Origin: Hemibagrus wyckioides
Lineage: Eukaryota; Chordata; Actinopteri; Siluriformes; Bagridae
DNA: 64,000 nt
Assembly: GCF_019097595.1 (NCBI RefSeq)
Contig: NC_080710.1
Coordinates: 28,335,780-28,399,779 of the forward strand
Direction: 5' to 3'
Of the stretch, positions 46,291 to 56,874 are shown in pieces; the first letter of the stretch is position 1, and every line of letters begins with the position of its first letter. The translations under genes and the position numbers were made by a program. The notes under the pieces were generated by a model. It made no database searches. It was not told where the DNA came from and was given only the letters and a program-made list of their open reading frames with translations.

Positions 46291-48070
46291 CTTGGTCAAA
46301 TGTTCATCAGCAGCAGGTGGGATTCATCAAACTGTCTCCATAAGTAGGTGGGATTGGTCAAACTGTATGCAGGAGTAGGTGGGATTGGTCAAACTGTATG
46401 CAGGAGTAGGTGGGATTGGTCAAACTGTATGCAGGAGTAGGTGGTATTGATGAAATTCTATGCTAAAGTGGGTGGGTTTAGTCAAACTTTCTGTGGGGAA
46501 AGTGCAGAATTGATGAAATTCTATGCTGGAGTGAGTGGATTTCATCAAACTTTTAGGTAAAGTAGGGTCACGGGTTAAATATTTTGGTAGTGTGGTCACT
46601 GGTCAAACTTTCTGGTAGAGCAGGGTCACTGGTCAAACTTTCTGGTAAAGCAGGGTTACTGGTCAAACTTTCTAGTAGAGTAGGGTCACTGGTCAAATAT
46701 TCTGGTAGAGTAGGGTGGCAGGTCAAACTTTCTGGTTGAGTACTGTAGGGTTGCAGGTCAAACTTTCTGGTAGAGTAGGGTTGATGGTCAAACTTTATGG
46801 TAGGGTAGGGTTAATGGTCAAACTTTATGGTAGAGTAGGGTCACTGGTCAAATGTTCTGGTAGAGTAGGGTTGCAGGTTAAACTTTTTGGTAGAGTAGGG
46901 TCACTGGTCAAACTTTTTGGTAGAGTAGGGTCACTGGTCATACTTTCTGGTAGAAGAGGGTCACTGGTCAAATGTTCTGGTAGATCAGGGTCACTGGTCA
47001 AACATTCTGGTAGAGCAGGGGGCACTGGTAAAACTTTCTTGTAGAATAGGGTCACAGGTCAAACTTTCTAGTAGAGTGGGGTCACTGATCAAATTTTCTG
47101 GTTGAGTAGGGTTGCAGGTCAAACTTTCTGGTAGAGTAGGGTCACTGGTCAAACTTTCTGGTGGAGTAGGATCATTGGTCAAACTGTCTGTTAGAATAGG
47201 GTCACTGGTCAAATGTTCTGGTAGAGTAGGGTTCCAGGTTAAACGTTCTGGTAGAGTAGGGTCACTGGTCAAACTTTATGGTAGAGTATGGTCACTGGTC
47301 AAGCTTTATAGTAGAGTAGGGTCACTGGTCAAACTTTCTGGTAAAGCAGGGTTACTGGTCAAACTTTCTAGTAGAGTAGGGTCACTGGTCAAATCTTTTG
47401 GTAGAGTATGGTTGCAGGTCAAAATTTCTGCTTGAGTAGGGTTATCACATCAAGTGGGTGGGATTGATCAAAAACATTCTTTATGAATGATAAGGATAGG
47501 TCAAGAATGTTTGCAGAAGGGATTGGTCAAAGTCTCTGAGGATGTGTGTTAGTGTGTGGGATAGTGTGCGATAGTGGGTGGGATTGGTAAAACTTCTGGT
47601 AGTGGCATACATCAGATTGTCTGAAGGAGTGGACAAGATTGGACAAACCTTCTGTGGAAGTAGACAGGATTGGTGAAACATTATGATGGAGTCAGCAGGA
47701 TGCATCAAAGTTTCTGGTAGAATAGGGCCATTGGTTATCTGTTCAGTAGGAAATGCCAGTACTGGTCAAACTAGGCAAAGTGCAGATTGGTCTGCAGGGG
47801 TGGTGGGATGGGTCAAACTTTCTCTGGGAGTGGATAGGAAGGGTTGAATTGCTCAAGCATTTTGGAGGTTTGGTCAAGAGTTTTGGATCTGATTGGATAA
47901 CAAATTCTGGAAGAGTGGGTTGGGTGGGTAAAAATTTCTGTGGGACTGGTCAAGTAGGTTTGTATGAGTGGGTAGATTGGGGGAATCAAGCTAACTTTCT
48001 GTTGGAAGTGAGTTGGATTTGTAAAAATATTTTGGGAATGGGTTGGGAAAATTGGGGCAATTGATCAAAC
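46291..48070. repeat. 30/31-bp minisatellite array
   Basis: It begins with 31-bp units ('aggtgggattggtcaaactg' plus 'tatgcaggagt'), passes through mixed units at 46440-46560, and becomes a regular 30-bp array to about 47440 ('tagagtagggtcactggtca' plus 'aactttctgg'), roughly 29 copies. Scattered 'gggattggtcaaa' words then decay to 48070. Because 30 is divisible by 3, both strands show open frames with 10-residue repeats (plus: 46715-47044 and 47112-47435; minus: 46825-47272). They lack any gene context and are treated as by-products. Confidence 0.95.
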
Positions 48071-48557
48071 TGGTTAATAACATCAGGCCATCCAGAACTG
48101 CAGCCTTTGTGTTATGTTTGCAATGATGCTGAATATAGACGGACTGGTGCTAATTTCAATAAAAGAGTAATGAAATGACTATGTGGACATTTTTAATTGT
48201 TTCCTGCCACAGTTTACCTGAAATTGCTTTGCACCCCACATTTAAACAGAATTCAGGCAATATAAGGATTTTTTATTGGTTGGATGGTTTTACTGAGATA
48301 CTGAATACTGAAATACTTACAATTCTAAGGCATCCATTTAATTTGTTTTTGTAAGAAAACCTAATTCTAATTATGGAGCATAGTGCTGTGAAAATACTTA
48401 TTTTTTTCATTTGTTGTATTTTGCTATGTAATAGAGATGTTGTGCCATTTAGAGATGTTACCTATATTTGGTTATTCGTTTTCTTGTTTTTCTTGTATTT
48501 CCCAGAATATATTACTGAGAAGTAATTATGTAAAAGTAAAATATTTATTATCTTCTG
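48071..48557. other. AT-rich noncoding stretch
   Basis: No gene or repeat family recognised. Confidence 0.45.
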
Positions 48558-48690
48558 TGGAAGTGTTTGGCCATGGGTCAGGACTCTGCATAGAGGATGA
48601 GATACTGAATACTGCAGGAGACTAAAAAAGGAGATTCACACCATGTAGAAGATTAAATCCACCTCAGTGTATAGTTATGCTTAGGTGAAA
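48558..48690 (+). repeat. direct repeat pair E, copy 1
   Basis: Shares 'aagtgtttggcc', 'ctctgcatagaggatg', 'gatact', 'gattcacacca', 'gtagaagatta' and 'atagttatg', in order, with 50031-50170. Confidence 0.7.
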
Positions 48691-49169
48691 GCAAAAGTAT
48701 TTATGGTCAACTAGTAATTATTAAAGTCTCAAGTGTGTACTTCAATATGAGTCATCAAACACCATCATGCCAAGTAATCCGATTAAAAATTCAGGGGTGA
48801 ACTGAGGCCCATTCAAAAAACACATTTATTGCCACTGTGAAGAAAGATATAAAACATGGAGCATGCTGTTATAGGAAAAATAATAAATGATGGGGTGGTG
48901 TGATGCAGTTTGATACAAGGATGAAGTTACTATAACCAAAAGGAAGTTAATCATGATTTCATAACAGCATTTCCTGAAGTGATTTATTCCTATTACACAA
49001 CAGCAATTTGGCAACAATTCCAATTTCTATGACGCATCATATCCTTATTTTTTTAGCAGTTACATGTAATGTTGTGAAATATCAGTAAAACTAGTTATCA
49101 TATACATTATAGTAGCTACAAACGGTCATTCCTTCGCCACCATCTTTTTTATTTTCTCTCAGCTTGTTG
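48691..49169. other. AT-rich noncoding stretch
   Basis: Nothing recognised. Confidence 0.45.
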
Positions 49170-49495
49170 TGTTACCTAGCAAATCCTTTCATAGTAAAAA
49201 CTTTCCAGTGCCATAAAAATTAAAGTTATAGATTTTCCACTGACTTTTACAAAACCCTGATACTGGAGACTCCTTCCATAAATGCTAAAATAATAAAACT
49301 TACAGGCATGTCAATGATCCTATTTTATTCTTTATGCTTCATCTGTTTATTATTCGGATTAGCATTAAAGTCCCTGTGATTGAGCACTTAGTATATAAAC
49401 CTGTGATTGGAATTAAAGCCAGAACTATCGTCAGAGCTGCTGTTCTAGAAAATAATCGACATCTTGTGATAGGAGAATTCAACAGCTATAATGAA
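49170..49495 (-). repeat. dispersed repeat W, copy 3
   Basis: 'ttatagattttccactgact', 'ctggagactccttccataaa', 'cctgtgattggaattaaagc', 'cgtcagagctgctgttctag' and 'ggagaattcaacagct', in the order of copy 2. The end is the inverse of the start of copy 1 at 28599. The 87-codon open frame across it (49334-49597) is a by-product. Confidence 0.65.
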
Positions 49496-50030
49496 ATCCA
49501 TAGAAACATCTTCGAAAAGCCTAGCGTCAGTGGAGTCAGGGAAACAAATGTGTTGGTATATACACATATGCCATGCCTCCAGACTGTGGTGATGTGAGTC
49601 AGTCTCAATTGTGTAACAGTGGCAGATTGGCCTGGTATTGTGTGGGCGAGCCTTTATTTGAGTGAGCTTAGGGAACGGAGCAGTCAGCAGGTTTGATTAA
49701 ATCCCTGGTCTGGGCAGAATGAGCTTATGCCAAACGCTATTCAGTTCTAGCTATGTGTGTTTTCTGTCTTGTCCTTCACTCAGATATTGCAGCAGGGCCT
49801 GTGTTTGAGAACCTCAAGGAGTCTTTCACGTCTCACATCCTGCTGTAGCAGTTTAAAGCTGATTTTGTGTATAAATTTTGACAAGTGCAGCGTATGGGGA
49901 CGAAAGCAAATCGGAGAAGTTATGGTTGGTAAAATGGTATTTGCTGCAGGAAGTGTTCAATGCGAGGCATGTTCTCTGTGGGAATAAGAATGTTAGGATT
50001 CAGTGAGCATGGCTTCGAGGCTGCTCAACT
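49496..50030. other. noncoding stretch
   Basis: No gene recognised; the open frame at 49757-49987 has no domain. Confidence 0.4.
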
Positions 50031-50170
50031 GAGTAAGTGTTTGGCCTTGGCTCAGAGCTCTGCATAGAGGATGTGATACTGGATACTGGAGGAGAAATTC
50101 TGACTGTAAGAGAAGATTCACACCACGTAGAAGATTAATTCCTCTACGGCGGATAGTTATGATGTGGATT
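50031..50170 (+). repeat. direct repeat pair E, copy 2
   Basis: Partner of 48558-48690, about 1.47 kb away. It has a short extra piece ('ttctgactgtaaga') relative to copy 1. Confidence 0.7.
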
Positions 50171-50824
50171 AAAGTGACAGAAAGTCAATAAGGTCTAAAT
50201 TCAGGTTTAACCGGCTTACTCAATTTTCTCTTCTCTGCTAAGGTATATGCACTCACAGACTAAATGTTTAGTGCAACATATCACATCTGTTTTGTTTTTT
50301 TCAGTGTAGATAAAAGGAATCCTAGCAGTGCAATGGGAAAATCTGTTTCGACATGTTTGGGCCAGTTGTTATCTCAGGGTCTCTTCTGAAAGCAGGTTTG
50401 TGACAACTCTCTCACTTTCTTTCTCATCTCTGTGGGAAATCCAGCGAGGGCTTCTTTTCGAACCCACCTGGCCTTGTCTGAATCACTGACTGCTCTGAAT
50501 CAGTGATGAGGTCCTGGCGAAGTCAGAGCGCTCGTTTTCGGCACCGATCCTCTCCTCCTCTTGATCTTCTCCTGACGACGTCTGGTTTTAGCCGGATATG
50601 CTGCTATTGTTGGAGGAGTTGTTTTATACTTTCCTTTTTTAATATTTCTCTCTCTTTCCTGGCGACCACCTGCAGGGTGTATGTTGGTAGGTGCTTTTCA
50701 ACTCCAATCCCACTGTGGGCACAGGATGTGCCAAAACGTTTCAAAATGGAAATATCCCTTGTTATTTATTTATTTATTATTTTTGTCTCATCTCAGCCAG
50801 GAGCTCTCTCTCTCTCTCTCCCTT

Positions 50825-50863
<39 letters not shown>

Positions 50864-51891
50864 ATTTTCCTCACTCGCTTTAGGTGATCCTTAAAAAAGA
50901 AGAAAAAAACACCTCTGAGAAACTGCCGGTCCTCAAAATGCAACACGCAACAAGACTCCTACGCCAGGCTTCTTTTTTTAATGATTAATTCAGAGTGAAA
51001 AAAAAGAGACAGTCTGAAATAAACCAATCTGAATAATTGCTCTGCATGGTGTTTTATTAATACCACTGTGTTTTAAACAGCTGAAGCAATTTTTGGAAAA
51101 GGAATTCAAGTCGATCCCCCGGTGTTTTACTTAAAAGCAAAGGGCTGCATGTTCGCACAGCTGGAGAACAACACCATAAATAATAATGCATGGATGGCTA
51201 GGATTGCTTAGGAGCGCCTTATCCCTAACCATGTGAATAGCAATGAATTACCGAGACTACTCACTGGCTGAGCCGCTCGAACAGGTGGGCTCTGCAGTGC
51301 ACCCTGTAGTCCTCTAACCTTTTATCCCACTCAGAAATAAAGCCGGTGTTGCGGTACGGTGAATCCCCTTGTCACCGTACAAAAGGTCGACGCAAAAACA
51401 AAACCATCATCTTCCATCATCGTATTACTTCACCGTACTGATAACCCAACCTCACTCCTAATTTAAGCTCTTGTTTACCACGTTTTCCCCTTCTTTTTCG
51501 ACTCTTCGGACACCATGGAAACAAGGCCTGCTATTTTTCTATTCATTCTGCTGTACCTTGATTGGCCCGAAATGCAGATCACAAAGTCTGGCTTTGTGAG
51601 AGCACATCAATCACTCTTTAGCATTAGCGTTCCAAGGGCCAATTAGTAAACCTCAGAGGCACTTAGAGTCACCGAGTGCGGTCCTTCGATTAAAGCGTGA
51701 CCTCGCTGCTGCTCGTCTGCATGCATGGCTAAATGTCAAATAACAGATACTGGGATCTTTAACATAATTGCACCTTAATGGACGTCAAAGTTAGGCTGAC
51801 GTGGCGTGATGTGTAGACCCAGGCAGAATGTGAGCAAGATGACAGAATGCATTCATCAACATCAGATAGATGGACAAACAGATGGGAAAAT

Positions 51892-51929
<38 letters not shown>

Positions 51930-53227
51930 AGTAGCATATACGTATATTATGCGTATATGCAGTAGCATATACATATTAGTCTAGCTAAACTTTGAAGCAT
52001 CGTGTTATAAGAAGCCTATGATTCCTTGTAATTTCAAATCATTTTAATGTCTGCTCTAGTCACACTTTGTGATTTCCCCGTCTAAAATGACCGGCCATTT
52101 GAGCTGTGTTATGACATACTCAATATTACTACCTGATGGTCACGGATGGCCCTCTTTATGACACTAAAGAGAGCTGTTTAATGAAGCGGTACTAATGACG
52201 CAAGGTGACCTCAGCTGCTAACTGTGTCTCAGTAGCTACAGGTGTGTGTGTGTGTGTGAACCGCTGTCCGGCTCTATTCCCCAATTCAGCTTCTCTTTAT
52301 TTTCTCTTTAAACTCCATTAAGTCTCACATAATTGTGTGTGTTCTCTATAGTGAATATTTGATATCCTGTTTGCCCTTTGCCGCTGTGCAGATCAAGGTA
52401 ATCAGCGGTGCTCCTGTCCGTGGATAGACGCTGCTGTATGTTCAGTGGACAGATGCCCCCACACACCAATTACTGTATTAATTATTAATTCATCAGAAAG
52501 GTCGTCTCCACTCTGATTGTTCTTTAGGAGACGAGAAGGACAATGACACTGTGTCCCTTCAAGATCTGTGAGGCCAATCGCTTCGGTCTGCTCTCCTCAG
52601 CGGTCTCAGATTAGGCTGGGAAGATATCTAGTGGCATCTGTTCCTGTATACAAAGGCCTCATGTTGCACCAGTATACTTTGATTTTATATTTATAGCTTG
52701 ATGCTTGAAGATAGCGCTTGTGTAGAACACATCTCCGTCCATTTTTACCAGCATCAGGCAGCATCAGGCCCACATCTATTCTGAGAGATTGGTGTGTTAA
52801 CGAGGGCATAGTTAGACGTCACGGAGAGGCCAGTGATCGTTATGAGCTCTGAAAATCCTGTATTTGTATGCATGCTTTGATTTTTCTGACACTAGGGATT
52901 GTATTCAGAGTCGGTGACTTCATTTCAGATGTTTTGTCAATATTATGCAGGGAAGGTTTCTTGTATTTTGATTTAGATTCTGCAAATGTTCAAGAATCAA
53001 GGCTTCTGATTCAGATTATAAAAATGACTTGCATATACAGTATGTAGTTCATAGGTCAAATGATTCTTGTATAGAAGAAATGTAGATTCTTTTATACAAG
53101 AATAAAAATCAGGGGATAGAAAATACAGACTGAAGAAGGAAATAGTATTTTGTTTGTTTATCGAGTCGCATATATTGGCAATATTTTGTTGTGGGAATAG
53201 TCTAAGATGTTATAATCACGTGAATTA
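50171..53227. other. unique, repeat-poor noncoding DNA with some tracts
   Basis: (CT)n then (CA)n at 50804-50861; (AG)n at 51895-51929; (GT)n at 52242-52258. Open frames at 50503-50894 take their C-terminal half from the CT/CA tract and are not supported. Patches at about 51050-51380, 51600-51800, 52060-52220 and 52490-52620 are the best candidates in the window for conserved regulatory DNA (moderate GC, no repeats, homeodomain-type ATTA words), by impression only. Confidence 0.45.
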
Positions 53228-53489
53228 CTGCAAATGTGGTTTAGTTAAATCAAAAGGTTTCCATCCGCATTGTTCATCGGCTTATATGTGTACTCAACAA
53301 TACAACCATGAGACACTACATCAAGGAATCAAGTGTGTGCAATAAAATATGTGTTCACTGGGATGGAAGCGGGAACACACCTTTGATGGGACATCAGTCC
53401 ATCACGCACACACGTGTACGCACACACACATTCACACCTACCGGCATGAAGCAGGAATACATCATGGACATCAGTCATTGGCAGGACAT

Positions 53490-53529
<40 letters not shown>

Positions 53530-53620
53530 AAAACACACACATTCACACCTACAGCTTGTTTTAGGATGCAGCAGGAAAACAGAGATGGAAGAACATGCAC
53601 CGATACTCCCTACATGCAGA
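53228..53620 (-). repeat. inverted copy of the 4627-type fish repeat, with (CA)n
   Basis: 'gatgggacatcagtccatca', then CA tracts at 53405-53430 and 53491-53529, 'attcacacctacagc', and 'ggaagaacatgcaccgatac'. This is the reverse complement order of the repeat at 5145. It is preceded by 'tggtttagttaaatcaaaag', which recurs at 53843. Confidence 0.55.
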
Positions 53621-53734
53621 TCTTTTTTTTTTTTATACCAATATTACTAATATTTTGCATTTATTATATTTTTTTAATTGTGTGCTGACAGTTAATAGTG
53701 TTCTTGATACAATCCTGAGATACTAACTTGAGTG

Positions 53735-53920
53735 ATCAGAATTGCAAGAAAACGTGTTCACTGGGATTGAAGCAGAAATACACTGTGGATGGGACATCAG
53801 TCCATCAAACACACACACACACATGTTCAAACGTTCTGCATGTGGTTTAGTTAAATCAAAAGGCAGCAGGAAAACAAAGTTGGAAGAACATGCACAGAAA
53901 CTCGGCACGGACACTTAATT
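53735..53920 (-). repeat. second inverted copy, local duplicate
   Basis: 'gtgttcactgggattgaagc', 'gatgggacatcagtccatca', a short CA tract (53810-53822), 'tggtttagttaaatcaaaag' and 'ttggaagaacatgcacagaa'. Close relative of 53228-53620, with the modules rearranged. Confidence 0.6.
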
Positions 53921-54901
53921 ATTGATTTATTTATTTTATTTTCATTTATTCATATTTTGTACAGAACAAAAGTAATATAAAGTGTTACACAATCCACCCA
54001 CAGTTCAGAAGAAAAAAGCCTGTGGTGATGATGATGTCTTCCTCTAAACAAACCCTGAATCGATCCTGGGTAGAGACTCAATCATTCGAATTCAGTGTGA
54101 AGACAACCCTAAACAGCGGTCCTCGCACTCCCTATGGGCAGCCTAATGGCCGCAGCTGCACTGCAATGCACACAGCGATCTCCAGCCTAGTTTTTGTAGT
54201 GTAACTTATTTCTTTCTCGGTCCTTATCCCGCTCAATACTCAGACCCCCAGATGATGTGATCCCCAGAGCATCTTCTTAATCTAGAGGTGTGGCGGTTTG
54301 CAATCTTTAATATGCCATTCGCATTGACCTTTAGCTTTGTCACACAGCAGAAAAGGTCATATCTCTATTTTCCTCTTTATGGCTGTAATGAGATTCAGTG
54401 TGACCCTCCGGCCTCCAGCCTCTTGCTCCGAGTCCAACTACAACCAGCTGACGAACTTACTGTACGGTTTTCCCTCGCCTTGCTTTTTATGGCTTTAGTA
54501 TAAGAATACCATGTTTCATTAAAACTAACATAAATCCTCCTCTTCATTCGGTTCAGCAGAGTTGAAAGAGACCACCTACACACTTAGTACTTCCTGCCGT
54601 CAGGTCTGCATAGGTGAAGCAGGGCAAGCGTGCTGTGCTCTCGTGAATTTAATTAACGTTAATGCATTTATATGGTTATAGTTAAGCACAGCGTATTAAT
54701 CTGGCTTGGCAAATTACGAATTGTTAAGGTTGTCTTCATTTACAACGGATTAATCGCTGTATTTGCATTAAGCGCATAATTAAATTTGATTACGAATAAT
54801 TATTCACATAAATTATATTTTTAGGCCTCAAACAATAGCCGTGGGGGGAAAGCGATTGGGGAATATCTACATGCTTTTAGCATTCTTGCCATAAAACACA
54901 C

Positions 54902-54939
<38 letters not shown>

Positions 54940-55621
54940 ACAGTGTGTCGCATTAATATTCACAGAATTAATATTTGATTCTCTTTTAAGAGTGCTGCAG
55001 ATTTCCTGTAATCTCTTTCTCATAAGTCCTGGAATAGCTCTCAGTTAAACACGATCAGCTGAGTTATATTAGGACACATTGGGTTTTATTTTATTTTTTT
55101 CAGAAGCAAATCAAAAGCATGCAGCGTTCATTAGCACACTCTGAATCTAATCCCACTGCCGTGTTTTTCTTTTGCAGATGAACTCTTCGCTCTGCACTAC
55201 CTTCCTACTTAAACATAATCTTCTCGGGAAGACGTGCAGTTTGAGACGAAGCTGGTGTTATTTGCGCAGTGCACAGATGGTATACGAGGTTACTGAAGGT
55301 GAAAGGCATAAAAAAAAGATAAATATTGAATTTTGTTACTGTACAAGCTGCATAACTGAGTCGTACGGACGTGAAATACAACGAGTGTAATGAATGTGCT
55401 GTAGAAATGTTGGTGCAAGGTCTTCATAAGGTGACACCACCACAAGCCATTCCTTGACATACTATACATACAGAAACCTACATTACCGGTTCACTAGCTT
55501 TAATATCAGAACACTTGAGGCAAGGAACACATTTTTGTCGACTAAAGGCTAGATAGTTTAACCCTTTTTTAACAGGTTCACTGATGTTTATCAACTCAAC
55601 AAAGGAATTGTTTTCTGGCTC
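53921..55621. other. noncoding DNA with one CA tract
   Basis: (CA)n at 54905-54939. The stretch 54640-54890 is rich in TAAT/ATTA words and repeat-free, a candidate conserved element. A T-rich tract ending 'tgcag' at 55177 looks like a splice acceptor, but the 3' frame closes after 72 codons and has no domain, so no exon is called. Open frames at 54022-54583 are also unsupported. Confidence 0.45.
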
Positions 55622-55980
55622 CAAGTCTGATATAAAATAATTCAGGAGAGGTTTGAATAACCTTACACAAATTGTTAGTGATTGAAGAAACGAACAAGCA
55701 CAAATGTGTTTGATATCACCATTTATTTCAAAGACACACACGTTAGTGAGGGAAAAAAATAACCGTTCTTGTGTTTTTAGAAACTTTTCTATGGATATAT
55801 TGTTCCAAGCAAAAACAGAAATATTTGTAAAACACTACAAATTCTTAAATTCCTGAGTGTCTACCTTCCTTTATATTAACCACCGCTGTGGAGTGAGACA
55901 TGACAAAGACATTCAATGCTCAATATGGATACAACAAAAACAGGTACAAATAAAAAAAAATGGTTTCTGGTAAAAAGTTA
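55622..55980 (+). repeat. dispersed repeat X, copy 3
   Basis: 'aagtctgatataaaata', 'gaacaagcac', 'gtttgatatcacca', 'attaaccaccgctgtggagt' and 'gagacatgacaaagacattc'. Closer to copy 1 (16065) than to copy 2 in its right half. Confidence 0.7.
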
Positions 55981-56874
55981 ACAGTAAGTGAATCAGTTGC
56001 TTGAAAATGTTTTATTTTTATTTTTATTCAGCATTTGTTGTTGCTGTTTTATTCAACACACTCTTGTTTTATAACTAGGTTTTCATGTTTTGTTAAGAAA
56101 GCTGACTTCATTTACTTCTTTTATTTAAAAAAGCTGCTTAAGTCTTATCACACGCTTGGGAAAGGGTTTGGCCTTGTTACTGTCCATGCACATAAATCCA
56201 AATATTATATATTCCTCACTGTACTTACACAACTTTTCCCCTGGAGATTTTGTTGCTGGTGTAATTTTCTTTTACTGACAGCATGACTGTCCATTTTAAG
56301 TGATTTTAATGAGTTCTAAATACCATGAAGCTTTTAGCAATAAAAATGATTTAGCTTGCTTACGCCGTCAGGTTTTACTCTCATATGCTAAGAACTTTTA
56401 TCTCATGGCATGAACCAAGAACCAAATTCAAACGAGTTCTATTGCTTTTTATTTATGAAGTTATCATAAAATGGTACGGTATTAATGCAATATCACAACA
56501 AACACCTAAAAGTTCATGAAACTCCGCATTACAGTATCATAATTTCATCTGCTAAATCATTTTGATAAAAACAAAATGAATCACACATCTCCAGAGAAAA
56601 TAAACAGAGCTTACGTTACAGTGTTTTAGCAAATAATCCTAAAACTCTTGTAACTCATATCATAACACAAACTAATTTTAGGAAATATTGATGATTTGAC
56701 TATATATGAATATGATATATGAAATAATTACAGAGAGTTTGTGAAAAGTCTACTCATTATTGTGTTTGTAACATTAACCATAACATTAATGATATGTTCT
56801 GTCAAAAATACTTGTATGTATACAGTATATGTATGAAATAAAATGTGTTTGGAGATGAATTCATGACTGGGTGA
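55981..56874. other. AT-rich noncoding stretch
   Basis: No gene recognised. It leads into the satellite without an obvious mobile element at the junction. Confidence 0.45.

Noticed and set aside
46715..47435. Two plus-strand frames and minus-strand frames with 10-residue tandem repeats
   Set aside because: They arise from the 30-bp minisatellite, whose unit is divisible by three. Both strands are open equally, which argues against selection for a protein.
46560..47440. Interstitial telomere-like repeats suggested by 'agtaggg' words
   Set aside because: The unit is 30 bp long and does not contain tandem TTAGGG.
50503..50894. Overlapping open frames up to 126 codons
   Set aside because: Their C-terminal halves come from the CT/CA tract and the remainder has no recognisable domain.
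55170..55390. Possible exon after a T-rich tract ending 'tgcag'
   Set aside because: The frame closes after about 70 codons, shows no domain, and no donor site or neighbouring exon fits.
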